A stretch of 8,128 nucleotides of DNA from an uncultured Ruminococcus sp. (GCA_902796505.1 CADBPA010000163.1:1-8128); one strand, 5' to 3'. Shown: positions 1-6,512, counted from the stretch's first letter. The notes: generated by a model not told the origin, from the letters alone. A program made the numbers and translations.

Positions 1-17
1 GGGCTTTTCCGGCGGGA

Positions 18-491
18 TCAGTCCTCAAGATACATTCTCTTGATGACGACCGGCGTCAAGGGCTTATCCCGGCGGTCGGTCGGGACGGCGGCGATCTCGT
101 CGATGACCTCGATGCCCTCGGTCACTCTGCCGAAGGCGGCGTAACTGCCGTCGAGATGCGGCGCGTCGGCGTGCATGATGAAGAACTGCGAGGAGGCGGA
201 ATTGGGATCATAGGCGCGCGCCATCGAGATCACGCCGCGGGTGTGTTTCAGTCGATTGTTCCAGCCGTTCGAGCGGAACTCGCCGGGGATATTCTCCTCC
301 GAGCCGCCCATGCCGTTGCCGAGCGGATCGCCGCCCTGCACCATAAAGCCGGGGATCACGCGGTGGAAGGTCAGCCCGTCGTAGAAGCCTTCCTTCACGA
401 GTTTTTCAAAATTTGCCGCGGTTTTCGGCGCGGCGTCCGGCAGAAGCTCGATCTTGACCTTTTTGCCGTTTTCCATTTCCATCACGATCAT
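18..491 (-). CDS. ppiB: Cyclophilin-type peptidyl-prolyl cis-trans isomerase
   Basis: This is a 157-residue single-domain cyclophilin, which catalyses cis-trans isomerisation of X-Pro bonds during protein folding. No signal peptide or membrane segment is visible, so it should be cytoplasmic. Visible family motifs are the catalytic stretch FHRVIPGFMVQGGDP (residues 42-56, with Arg44, Phe49 and Gln52), MARAYDPNSASSQFFI (90-105, with Gln102 and Phe103) and LDGSYAAFG (113-121). The length is normal for short bacterial cyclophilins of the PpiB type. The first ATG is preferred because AGGAG (498-502) lies 6 bases upstream; the internal ATGs at codons 4 and 6 have no such site. A consensus promoter lies at 549-577, so it is probably transcribed alone, divergent from the next gene. 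The family call is secure; the symbol is by resemblance to Bacillus PpiB. Confidence 0.95.
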   Translation of the reverse strand: MIVMEMENGKKVKIELLPDAAPKTAANFEKLVKEGFYDGLTFHRVIPGFMVQGGDPLGNGMGGSEENIPGEFRSNGWNNRLKHTRGVISMARAYDPNSASSQFFIMHADAPHLDGSYAAFGRVTEGIEVIDEIAAVPTDRRDKPLTPVVIKRMYLED

Positions 492-548
492 GATTTTCTC
501 CTCTTTTCATTTTTTTGGATGAAACCGCTTTTTGCGGAATATACTGTT

Positions 549-577
549 ATTATACCATTTCCGGAGGAGTTTGTAAA
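549..577 (-). promoter_or_regulatory. Sigma-A promoter of the cyclophilin gene
   Basis: Read on the minus strand, TTTACA (572-577) and a perfect TATAAT (549-554) are separated by 17 bases. Transcription would begin near 542, giving a leader of about 50 bases. The leader contains a small CCGC-5-GCGG hairpin (525-537) before the ribosome site. The ribosome-binding site of the divergent gene (GGAGGAG, 563-569) lies inside the spacer of this promoter. Confidence 0.8.
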
Positions 578-582
578 GAGAT

Positions 583-1698
583 ATGAAGGAAAATGAGCCG
601 CTGCGGCAGAAAATTTCTTTTTTCGCGCACCTGACCGTCTGCGCGGTCGGAGCGGTGGCGGCGGCGTACCTGCTTTTCCGCTATCTTCTGCCGGCGGTAC
701 TGCCGTTTCTTGTCGCGTGGGGAATCGCCTTCGCCGCGCGGCCGCTCGCGCGTAAAATTCTTCGGGGAAAACGCCGCCCGGACGGCAGTCCCTCAGGCGG
801 CGAGCGCGCGCTGCGCGCCGTCCTCTCGCTCGCCTTTCTTTTGCTCGGCGTCGGGGGACTCGCCTACCTGCTCGGCAGACTCGCCGGCGAGGCGGTCTCC
901 TTCCTTTCGGGGCTTGCCGAAAGCGGCAGGCTCGACGAGATCCTCGCCTCGGTCCTCCGTCCCTTCGGCCGCCCGGAAGATCCCGCGGGATCGAAGATCG
1001 GCGAGGCGCTCGGCTCGGTCGTCGGCGCACTGCTTGCCGAGGTCGGGGGCGCTGTCGCCGCCTTTGCCGCAAAGATCCCCGAAGGGGTGTTCTTCGCGGT
1101 CGTTCTCCTGATCGCGACGGTCTATTTCTCGGTGGACCTCGAACGCGTCAACCGCGCCGTGATGGGACTGCTTCCCGAAAGGGCGAGGGAAGTGCTGCGC
1201 GGATACAAGGCGAGCGGCTTGCGCGTCGGGCTGAAATATCTGCGCTCCTACGCTTTTCTGACGCTGATCACCTTCGCGGTCGTCCTCGCCGGGCTTCTGA
1301 TCCTGCGCGTGGACTACGCGCTGCTGCTCGCCGCCCTGATCGCCCTGCTCGACGCGCTCCCGGTCCTCGGCGTCGGGACGGTGATCGTTCCGTGGAGTAT
1401 CGCGGCGTTCGCTTCGGGAAAGACCGCCCTTGCCGTCGGGCTTCTGATCCTGCTCGCGGCAAACGAAATCCTGCGGCAGTTTCTCGAACCGAAGATCCTC
1501 GGCAAAAATCTCGGCATCCATCCGCTCCTGACGCTGGTTTTGCTCTACGCCGGATATTCCTTCCTCGGCCTGTTCGGGCTCCTCGTCGTTCCGCTCTTTT
1601 CGATCCTGCTCGATCCGCTGATCCGCCGCCGGGCGGAAGCCGGGGACGTCGGGGCGACGAAAGCTGAGGCAGCATCGGAGCGCGCGCCGGAAAAATAA
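583..1698 (+). CDS. AI-2E family / YtvI-type integral membrane protein
   Basis: This is a 371-residue polytopic membrane protein of the AI-2E transporter (UPF0118) superfamily. Hydrophobic segments lie at about residues 12-34, 36-53, 78-98, 166-184, 224-243, 246-272, 281-296 and 315-345, with a soluble stretch between the third and fourth. The C-terminal half has the family signatures DALPVLGVGTVIVPW (257-271), RQFLEPKILG (298-307) and GIHPLLTLVLLYAGY (311-325). Length and arrangement match the clostridial proteins annotated as sporulation membrane protein YtvI. The superfamily is secure, but YtvI itself and any spore role are inference. Some members export autoinducer-2 or act as Na+/H+ antiporters, so the substrate is unknown. 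GGAGGAG (563-569) is 13 bases before the ATG, a long spacing. The tail after residue 350 is charged and Ala-rich. No convincing promoter of its own was found. Confidence 0.88.
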   Translation: MKENEPLRQKISFFAHLTVCAVGAVAAAYLLFRYLLPAVLPFLVAWGIAFAARPLARKILRGKRRPDGSPSGGERALRAVLSLAFLLLGVGGLAYLLGRLAGEAVSFLSGLAESGRLDEILASVLRPFGRPEDPAGSKIGEALGSVVGALLAEVGGAVAAFAAKIPEGVFFAVVLLIATVYFSVDLERVNRAVMGLLPERAREVLRGYKASGLRVGLKYLRSYAFLTLITFAVVLAGLLILRVDYALLLAALIALLDALPVLGVGTVIVPWSIAAFASGKTALAVGLLILLAANEILRQFLEPKILGKNLGIHPLLTLVLLYAGYSFLGLFGLLVVPLFSILLDPLIRRRAEAGDVGATKAEAASERAPEK

Positions 1699-1718
1699 AA
1701 AAGACGCCCATGGCGTCT
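1691..1718 (-). terminator. Second rho-independent terminator behind rpmB
   Basis: A perfect 7-bp stem, AGACGCC (1702-1708) with GGCGTCT (1712-1718), encloses a 3-base loop. On the minus strand it is followed by a T-rich run (1691-1701, one A interruption) that overlaps the stop codon of the convergent membrane-protein gene. The plus strand has A-runs after the stem, so it works leftward. It backs up the hairpin at 1733-1770. Confidence 0.65.
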
Positions 1719-1719
1719 G

Positions 1720-1770
1720 AAAAATAAAAAAAGCCGGGTGCGTTCGGTGTGGTCACGAAGCGCATCCGGC
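1720..1770 (-). terminator. Rho-independent terminator of rpmB
   Basis: This long hairpin pairs GCCGGGTGCG (1733-1742) with CGCATCCGGC (1761-1770). The pairing includes one G-T wobble and extends inward through TTC/GAA and GTG/CAC. On the minus strand it is followed by seven T residues and then a further T-run (1720-1732). It begins 14 bases past the rpmB stop. On the plus strand it is followed only by a weak T-rich stretch, so it may also slow transcripts from the convergent gene. Confidence 0.8.
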
Positions 1771-1783
1771 ATTCTTTCTCCGA

Positions 1784-1969
1784 TCAAGCATTCTCTTTTC
1801 TGCTTGAACGAAGGCAACGGGAGCAAATATAGATCGTCTGGTGAGTACCGTCCACAACGGTCTTGACTCTACGGATATTCGGCTTCCACGTTCTGTTGGT
1901 CTTACGGTTGGAGTGGGAAACGTTATGTCCGAAGACAACGCCCTTACCGCAAACACTGCACTTTGCCAT
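1784..1969 (-). CDS. rpmB: Large-subunit ribosomal protein L28 (bL28), zinc-binding form
   Basis: This is a 61-residue basic protein starting MAKCSVCGKG, a component of the 50S ribosomal subunit. Two CxxC pairs are present, Cys4/Cys7 and Cys49/Cys52 (YICSRC). This is the zinc-ribbon 'C+' form of L28 that many bacteria replace with a cysteine-free paralogue under zinc shortage. The family core GKGVVFGHNVSHSNRKTNR and the RTWKPNI segment are intact. An in-frame upstream extension exists, but AGGAGG (1978-1983) with 8 bases before this ATG and the conserved MAKC start fix the start here. It has its own promoter (2047-2075), a structured leader, and two terminators in series, so it is most likely a single-gene transcript. 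Confidence 0.97.
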   Translation of the reverse strand: MAKCSVCGKGVVFGHNVSHSNRKTNRTWKPNIRRVKTVVDGTHQTIYICSRCLRSSRKENA

Positions 1970-1990
1970 CTTTCTTTCCTCCTGAGATCG

Positions 1991-2032
1991 CGCCGCCGAA
2001 GCGACGGTTACATGCGATTTTCGTAAATCGCA
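1991..2032 (-). promoter_or_regulatory. Structured 5' leader of rpmB (two hairpins)
   Basis: Between the predicted transcription start (about 2040) and the ribosome site, two hairpins follow each other. The first has a perfect 8-bp stem (2013-2020 with 2025-2032) and a 4-base loop. The second has a 6-bp stem with one G-U pair (1991-1996 with 2001-2006), closed by a C(UUCG)G tetraloop on the transcript strand. The second ends only 7 bases from the AGGAGG. The position would suit translational control by a ribosomal protein or another ligand, but this is inference and I recognise no named leader family. Confidence 0.45.
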
Positions 2033-2046
2033 AATTGACAGAGTAT

Positions 2047-2075
2047 ATTGTAACACATCTTTTGCAAAAATGCAA
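2047..2075 (-). promoter_or_regulatory. Promoter of rpmB
   Basis: On the minus strand, TTGCAT (2070-2075) and TACAAT (2047-2052) are separated by 17 bases. The predicted start near 2040 leaves a leader of about 70 bases. The -35 begins only 8 bases past the stop codon of the upstream hydrolase, and no clear terminator stands between, so some read-through from the hydrolase gene is possible. Confidence 0.7.
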
Positions 2076-2083
2076 GGGGTTTT

Positions 2084-2908
2084 TCAAAATTTTTTCAGAT
2101 ATTCCGAAAGTTTCAGAAATTCGACCAGCCGCGCGCTCCAATCGGCGACGTGCGGGATCGCCCGATCGCCCTCGTCGGCAAGTCCGAGACCGTGGCCGCC
2201 GAGCGGATAGATATGCATTTCGAGCGGAATATTCAGCTCGCGCAGCTTGGCGGCGTAGCCGTAGGAGTTCATGACGTTCACCGACGGATCGGACGAGGTG
2301 TGCCAGATGAACGCGCGCGGCGTTTTCTCATCGGCAATGCGCGACGGGGTGAGCGACGCGGCAAGCTCCTCCGAATGCCCCTCGCCGAGCAGATTGTCGG
2401 CGCTGCCGCCGTGCGTATACGGAGGGCAGAGGTCGATGACCGGGTAGCAGAGGATCTGCAGATCCGGGGTGGGATCGACCCGGTCGAGCTCGTCCTCTCC
2501 TTCACCGTCGATCTTCGGGCGGTAGGTCGAGACCAGCGCGGCGAGATGACCGCCGGCGGAAGAGCCCATCACGGCGATCTTGTGCGGATCGAGCCCGAAG
2601 GCTTCGGCGTTTGCGCGCACGAAACGGACGGCGCGGCGCGCGTCGAGCAGAGGATAAGGGAATTTTGCCGGAGCGACGCGGTAATCGACGACGAAAGCGT
2701 CCAGCCCGGCGTCATTGAGAAAGCGCGCGTAGCCGTCGTCCTCGAAGGCGGTGCGGAAGGCGTAAGCCCCTCCGGCGAAGATGACGGCGCATCCGTCGCC
2801 GCGCTTTTCGGCGGCAGGGTAGTAATGGATCTTCACCGTCTCTCCCTCCGGCATCCCGGGGGCGTGTTTCTCCCAAAGGTCAAAATCACGAATCGCTTGT
2901 GTTCCCAT
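2084..2908 (-). CDS. Alpha/beta hydrolase (esterase/acetylesterase-like)
   Basis: This 274-residue cytoplasmic alpha/beta-hydrolase-fold enzyme most resembles small-ester hydrolases of the acetyl esterase/lipase (BD-FAE, hormone-sensitive-lipase-like) group. Visible elements are the oxyanion-hole strand AVIFAGGAYAF (41-51), VVDYRVAP (73-80), the nucleophile elbow GSSAGG (115-120, Ser117), the probable acid Asp207 in HTSSDPSV and the probable base His239 in GGHGLG. No signal peptide is seen. The start at 2908 is preferred because AGGATGG lies 8 bases upstream. Alternatives at 2920 and 2929 would add 4 or 7 residues but have weak sites. It overlaps the upstream membrane-protein gene by 23 bases in another frame, implying one transcript and translational coupling. 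The fold and triad are secure; the substrate is unknown. Confidence 0.88.
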   Translation of the reverse strand: MGTQAIRDFDLWEKHAPGMPEGETVKIHYYPAAEKRGDGCAVIFAGGAYAFRTAFEDDGYARFLNDAGLDAFVVDYRVAPAKFPYPLLDARRAVRFVRANAEAFGLDPHKIAVMGSSAGGHLAALVSTYRPKIDGEGEDELDRVDPTPDLQILCYPVIDLCPPYTHGGSADNLLGEGHSEELAASLTPSRIADEKTPRAFIWHTSSDPSVNVMNSYGYAAKLRELNIPLEMHIYPLGGHGLGLADEGDRAIPHVADWSARLVEFLKLSEYLKKF

Positions 2909-3635
2909 TTTGTAAACCATCCTTTCCATTTTCTTTACGGTCGATTCCCCGTTTGACGGCGGCGGCGCAGACCGGCGCGAGCAGAAACAGCCCGACGTCA
3001 AAGAGGAAGCAGAAGGTCATATAGAGGATCTCGCCCACCCGGTATCCCCCGGCGTAGTCCGAAAGATAACCGACCGCGCGGACGATCTCCGCGATCAGCG
3101 TATAGAGGCAGAGCGGCAGGGAAGCGCAGAGCAGGGCGAGCGCTTCGGGCGCCGAAAGATCGAAGGGGCGAAGGTCGGGCGTGCTTTGCACCGCAAAGGA
3201 CTTGGCGCGCAGTTTCAAGACCGCTTTTGAGAGCAGGAAGAGCGCCGCCGTTTCGCAGAAACTCAGCGCGATCACCAGCAGCGATCCGAGCGCTGAGAGC
3301 AGGAGCGAATCGGGTGTGTCGTAACCGAGGCCGAAATAATAAAGATAATAGTAGGGAAGCGAGAAGAAGAGCCGCCCCGCCGAAAGAAGAAGCGCCGGCA
3401 GCCAGAGCTTTCGCAGGCGTATCCGCCGGGAGAGCGCAAAGAGGATCGCCGCGCCGACCGTCGGCATCAGCACGCCGAACGCCGTCTGCAGCAGATCCGA
3501 AGCGTAGCCCGCGATCTGCGCGATCCGATCGCCGAGAAGCGCGCTGTAGACGAGCAGATCGTAAAACCAGAACAGCAGAAACGCCGCCCCGGAAAAAATT
3601 CCGAAAAAGCGCAGGACCGTCGATCGTCCGCTCAT
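2886..3635 (-). CDS. Hypothetical multi-pass membrane protein
   Basis: This is a 249-residue protein with about six hydrophobic segments (roughly residues 8-32, 46-66, 72-100, 105-135, 158-182 and 205-228). Its charged C-terminal tail ends ENGKDGLQNGNTSDS. No catalytic motif or recognisable family signature is seen, so no function is assigned. The start at 3635 (MSGRSTV) is chosen because AGGAGG (3643-3648) lies 7 bases upstream; the upstream in-frame Met would place this site inside the coding region. Aromatic residues cluster in segment 3 (LPYYYLYYFGLGY). The 3' end overlaps the start of the alpha/beta hydrolase gene, so the pair is probably one operon. The link between the two products is unknown. 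Confidence 0.8.
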   Translation of the reverse strand: MSGRSTVLRFFGIFSGAAFLLFWFYDLLVYSALLGDRIAQIAGYASDLLQTAFGVLMPTVGAAILFALSRRIRLRKLWLPALLLSAGRLFFSLPYYYLYYFGLGYDTPDSLLLSALGSLLVIALSFCETAALFLLSKAVLKLRAKSFAVQSTPDLRPFDLSAPEALALLCASLPLCLYTLIAEIVRAVGYLSDYAGGYRVGEILYMTFCFLFDVGLFLLAPVCAAAVKRGIDRKENGKDGLQNGNTSDS

Positions 3636-3657
3636 ACTTTCGCCTCCTTTTTTCTTT

Positions 3658-3686
3658 ATTGTAGCACATCCCGAAGCGAAATACAA
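3658..3686 (-). promoter_or_regulatory. Promoter of the membrane protein / hydrolase operon
   Basis: On the minus strand, TTGTAT (3681-3686) and TACAAT (3658-3663) are separated by 17 bases. The predicted start near 3651 gives a very short leader of about 15 bases that consists mostly of the ribosome site. The element is flanked by an inverted TTGTA/TACAA pair, so a weaker rightward reading exists, but its start would fall within the ribosome site of the peptidase gene. Confidence 0.6.
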
Positions 3687-3704
3687 GCCCCAAAAGGAGA
3701 TTTT

Positions 3705-4607
3705 ATGTTTTCCGACTCGTTATCCGACTCCCTCTGCGCCGCGCCGGACGCCGAAGCGCGCGCCGGATGGAACCGCGCCCTTTCGTCGTTTCCGCAGATT
3801 TCCCGCACCGTCCTCGGCCGATCGATCCTCGGAAGGGAGATCGACCTTTTCCGGGCAGGGGAGGGCGGCGAACGCTTCCTCCTCGTCGGAACGCACCACG
3901 CGATGGAGCATATCACGACAGCCCTGCTCTACGCCTTCCTCTTCGCCGCCGCCGAGGATCGAAGCCGAGATACCGCGATTTGCCTACAAAGATTTACTTT
4001 TTTCGTCGTTCCCTGCCTCAATCCCGACGGTGTGGAGCTTCTTTTGCATCCCGATCGGAGCGAGGGAAATCCGCTCTACCGGCGCGCCGTGCGGATGAAC
4101 GGCGGAAGCGATTTTTCGCGCTGGCAGGCGAACGCGCGCGGAGTCGATCTCAACCATAACTACAAAGAGGGCTTCGCCGCCTATAAAGTTCTCGAACGCG
4201 AAGGCGGCATCCTGCCGGGCAGAACGCGCTACTGCGGCGAATATCCCGAAAGCGAGCCGGAGACCGCCGCGCTCGCCGCGCTCGTGCGCGCGGTGGATTT
4301 CTCCGCCGTCGTCAGCCTCCATACGCAGGGCGAGGAGGTCTACGCCTTCCCGGATTCTCCGCGCGCAAGGTTGTTCGGCGTCCGCGCCGCGCGCATCCTC
4401 GGCTACCGGCTCGCGCGCCCCGAAGGCCTCGCCTCCTACGGGGGGCTCTGCGATTACACCGGCGCGATCGGTATCCCCTCGCTGACGGTCGAATGCGGGA
4501 TCGGCCGGGGCGGAAAGAATCCCGTTCCCCCGGAAAATTGCCCGGCGCTCGCCCGCAAAGTAGTCCCCGCGCTCTTCCGGATCGCCCTCGCCCTGCCGCG
4601 CAAGTAA
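3705..4607 (+). CDS. M14-family zinc carboxypeptidase
   Basis: This 300-residue metallopeptidase belongs to family M14 and resembles gamma-D-glutamyl-meso-diaminopimelate (ENP1-type) peptidases that cut muropeptides. Zinc ligands are visible as His65 and Glu68 in VGTHHAMEH and His206 in VVSLHTQG. The substrate-binding region is NARGVDLNHNY (143-153, Arg145), and the catalytic Glu263 lies in SLTVECGIG. VPCLNPDGVELL (102-113) is another family landmark. The usual DLNRN reads DLNHN here, a change I associate with the ENP1-like branch. No signal peptide or LysM repeats are present, so it probably acts in the cytoplasm, for example in wall-peptide recycling; that role is inference. AAAAGGAG (3692-3699) lies 5 bases before the ATG. 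It is divergent from the membrane protein/hydrolase operon. Its own promoter is not evident. Confidence 0.88.
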   Translation: MFSDSLSDSLCAAPDAEARAGWNRALSSFPQISRTVLGRSILGREIDLFRAGEGGERFLLVGTHHAMEHITTALLYAFLFAAAEDRSRDTAICLQRFTFFVVPCLNPDGVELLLHPDRSEGNPLYRRAVRMNGGSDFSRWQANARGVDLNHNYKEGFAAYKVLEREGGILPGRTRYCGEYPESEPETAALAALVRAVDFSAVVSLHTQGEEVYAFPDSPRARLFGVRAARILGYRLARPEGLASYGGLCDYTGAIGIPSLTVECGIGRGGKNPVPPENCPALARKVVPALFRIALALPRK

Positions 4608-4638
4608 AAAAATCCGGAAAATGCGCAAAAATTTTCCG
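4608..4638. terminator. Hairpin behind the M14 peptidase gene
   Basis: CGGAAAAT (4615-4622) pairs perfectly with ATTTTCCG (4631-4638) around an 8-base loop. The T-run needed for termination is present on the minus strand (7 T after one further T; plus-strand A-run 4606-4612) but not on the plus strand. As a plus-strand terminator it is therefore weak. It sits just before the rpsB promoter and may insulate it or stop antisense transcription. Confidence 0.4.
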
Positions 4639-4646
4639 AAATCCCC

Positions 4647-4675
4647 TTGACAAACCGCCCTCCTTCGCGTATAAT
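4647..4675 (+). promoter_or_regulatory. Consensus sigma-A promoter of rpsB-tsf
   Basis: A perfect TTGACA (4647-4652) and a perfect TATAAT (4670-4675) are separated by 17 bases. Transcription should start near 4682, giving a leader of about 115 bases before rpsB. Such strength fits a highly expressed ribosomal operon. Confidence 0.92.
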
Positions 4676-4681
4676 ATATAA

Positions 4682-4773
4682 GACTGCGGAAAACCGCAGA
4701 ATTTTCAATTCTCACACAGCGGGTGGGAGCGGTGCCGGTGCCTTCGGGTCGTGCCGCTGTGCCGCTGTGGCGG
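4682..4773 (+). promoter_or_regulatory. Structured rpsB leader with tandem repeat
   Basis: The leader starts with a perfect hairpin, CTGCGG (4684-4689) and CCGCAG (4694-4699) around AAAA, followed by a T-rich stretch. A second, larger fold follows. CACAGCGG (4715-4722) can pair perfectly with CCGCTGTG at either 4754-4761 or 4762-4769, because GCCGCTGT is repeated in tandem (4753-4760, 4761-4768). AGCGG (4728-4732) can pair with the inner copy (4754-4758), so a nested fold is possible. Autogenous control by S2 through a leader is known for E. coli rpsB. Whether this leader does the same is inference. Confidence 0.5.
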
Positions 4774-4782
4774 AAAAAACCA

Positions 4783-4789
4783 AAGGAGG
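4783..4789 (+). promoter_or_regulatory. Ribosome-binding site deciding the rpsB start
   Basis: AAGGAGG is followed by two in-frame ATG codons, 3 and 9 bases downstream (4793 and 4799). The 9-base spacing is within the usual range and the 3-base spacing is too short, which favours 4799. An annotation starting at 4793 would add only Met-Lys. Confidence 0.75.
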
Positions 4790-4798
4790 AACATGAAA

Positions 4799-5539
4799 AT
4801 GTTCGACATCACCATCAAGCAGCTGCTTGAAGCAGGCGTCCATTTCGGTCACCCGACCAAGAAATGGAACCCGAAGATGGCTGAGTACATCTTCACCCAG
4901 AGAAACGGCATCCACATCATCGACCTGCAGAAGACCGTGAAGAAGTTCGAGGAAGCGTACAACTTCGTTTCCGCGACCGCCGCTGAGGGCGGCACCGTCC
5001 TGTTCGTCGGTACCAAGAAGCAGGCTGCCGACACCGTCAAGGAAGAGGCGGAAAGATGCGGCCTCTACTACGTCAACGCCCGTTGGCCCGGCGGTATGCT
5101 CACCAACTTCCACACCATCCGCAAGTCCATCAAGCGCCTCAAAGACCTTGAGAAGATGCAGGCGGACGGCACCTTCGATCTGCTTCCCAAGAAGGAAGTC
5201 GCGAAGAAGCTCAAAGAGATCGACGATCTGGAGAGATCCTACGGCGGTATCAAAGAGATGGAAACGCTTCCGTCCGCGGTGTTCATCGTAGACGTCCGCA
5301 AGGAAAGAAACGCCGTCCTCGAAGCCAAGAAGCTCGGCATTCCGGTCATCGCCATCGTCGACACCAACTGCGATCCCGACGACGCCGACTATATCATCCC
5401 CGGCAACGATGACGCCATCCGCGCCATCAAGCTCATCAGCCAGACGCTTGCTAACGCCGTCATCGAGGCGCGCGGCGGATACGAGACCGCTCCGGAAGCC
5501 GAAGAGGCTGAAGAGGCCGCCGAAGAGGCTGCCGAGTGA
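4799..5539 (+). CDS. rpsB: Small-subunit ribosomal protein S2 (uS2)
   Basis: This 246-residue S2 is a component of the 30S subunit near the mRNA exit side. Conserved stretches include KQLLEAGVHFGHPTKKWNPKM (7-27), YIFTQRNGIHIIDLQKT (30-46), the LFVGTKKQA strand (68-76), YVNARWPGGMLTNF (91-104) and IPVIAIVDTNCDPD (181-194). It is full length and ends in an acidic Glu/Ala-rich tail (about 231-246), common in clostridial S2. Starting at the second ATG makes MFDITIKQ align residue for residue with the usual MAVxSMKQ start. Codon use (AAG, GTC, ATC, AAC, favoured C-ending codons) looks like a highly expressed gene. It is 26 bases upstream of tsf, in the standard rpsB-tsf order. Confidence 0.97.
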   Translation: MFDITIKQLLEAGVHFGHPTKKWNPKMAEYIFTQRNGIHIIDLQKTVKKFEEAYNFVSATAAEGGTVLFVGTKKQAADTVKEEAERCGLYYVNARWPGGMLTNFHTIRKSIKRLKDLEKMQADGTFDLLPKKEVAKKLKEIDDLERSYGGIKEMETLPSAVFIVDVRKERNAVLEAKKLGIPVIAIVDTNCDPDDADYIIPGNDDAIRAIKLISQTLANAVIEARGGYETAPEAEEAEEAAEEAAE

Positions 5540-5565
5540 TCCCATCTTCACAGGAGGAAACAAAA

Positions 5566-6495
5566 ATGGCAGAATTTACCGCTAAAGACGTTGCCGAGCT
5601 GAGAAAGCAAACCGGCTGCGGCATGATGGATTGCAAAAACGCGCTGAAGGAAGCGGAGGGCGATTTTGAAGCCGCCGTGAAGATCCTTCGTGAAAAGGGC
5701 ATGGCTGCCACCGCGAAGAAGGCAGGCCGTATCGCCGCCGAAGGTCTGGTCGACGTCATGACCATCGGAAACGTCACCGCGATCGCGGAGGTCAACTCCG
5801 AGACCGACTTCGTGGCGAAGAACGAAGTGTTCCAGAATTTCGTCAAGAGCATTCTGAAAACCATCATCGAGAACAAGCCCGCCGACGTGGACGCGCTCCT
5901 TGCCTGCAAGATGGCGGACAGCGAAGCCACCGTTGCGGACTCGCTCGCAGAGCACACCTACAAGATCGGTGAAAAACTCTCCATCCGCCGCTTCAATATC
6001 GTGGAAGGCACCGTCTCCACCTATATTCACGGCATGGGCGTCACCGGCGTTATCATCTCCTTCGATACCGACGTTGCCGACAAGGAAGGCTTCGCCGAGT
6101 TTGCGAAGAACATCGCGCTGCAGGTAGCCGCCGCCGAAGTCGCGGTCCGTTACCTCGACCGTGAGAGCGTTCCGGCATCCGTCCTCGCCGAGGAGAAGGA
6201 GATCCTCATCTCCCAGATGAAGCAGGATCCCAAGATGGCGAACAAGCCCCAGCAGGTCCTCGAAAAGATCGTCGAAGGCCGTCTCGGCAAATTCTACGAG
6301 GCGAACTGCCTGCTCGAACAGGCGTACGTCAAAGAGGATTCGCTGACCGTCGCGCAGTACGTCGCGCAGACCGCCAAGGAACTCGGCGGTTCGATCAAGG
6401 TCAAGGGCTATATCCGCTACGACAAGGGCGAAGGTCTCCAGAAGAGAGAAGAAGATTTCGCCGCTGAAATCGAAAAGATGGTCAATAAGGGCTGA
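5566..6495 (+). CDS. tsf: Translation elongation factor Ts
   Basis: This 309-residue guanine-nucleotide exchange factor recycles EF-Tu-GDP to EF-Tu-GTP in the cytoplasm. The N-terminal UBA-like domain (about 4-42) has KQTGCGMMDCKNALKEAEGD. The EF-Tu-contacting motif TDFVAKNEVF (80-89, with Asp81 and Phe82) is intact. The two core subdomains follow (about 60-285), including QVAAAEVAVRYLDRESVP and ANKPQQVLEKIVEGRLGKFY. AGGAGG (5552-5557) lies 8 bases before the chosen ATG; an upstream in-frame GTG at the rpsB stop is not credible. Length is normal. It is cotranscribed with rpsB and followed by a strong terminator. Confidence 0.98.
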   Translation: MAEFTAKDVAELRKQTGCGMMDCKNALKEAEGDFEAAVKILREKGMAATAKKAGRIAAEGLVDVMTIGNVTAIAEVNSETDFVAKNEVFQNFVKSILKTIIENKPADVDALLACKMADSEATVADSLAEHTYKIGEKLSIRRFNIVEGTVSTYIHGMGVTGVIISFDTDVADKEGFAEFAKNIALQVAAAEVAVRYLDRESVPASVLAEEKEILISQMKQDPKMANKPQQVLEKIVEGRLGKFYEANCLLEQAYVKEDSLTVAQYVAQTAKELGGSIKVKGYIRYDKGEGLQKREEDFAAEIEKMVNKG

Positions 6496-6512
6496 TGCTT
6501 GCCCGGCAAAAA

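Noticed and set aside
488..1521. Several Arg-rich or Glu-rich minus-strand frames opposite the AI-2E/YtvI-type gene
   Set aside because: High GC keeps alternative frames open. They have no ribosome sites, and the plus-strand frame has clear family motifs.
1970..2056. Longer N-terminus for L28
   Set aside because: It would include the leader hairpins and the AGGAGG; the MAKC start with a well-placed ribosome site matches the family.
3658..3694. Rightward promoter for the M14 peptidase from TTGTAG-17-TACAAG
   Set aside because: The -10 is poor and transcription would start within the gene's own ribosome site.
4712..5563. Minus-strand open frame antisense to rpsB
   Set aside because: A shadow of a highly expressed gene; its Asp/Gly/Val-rich translation has no recognisable domain.
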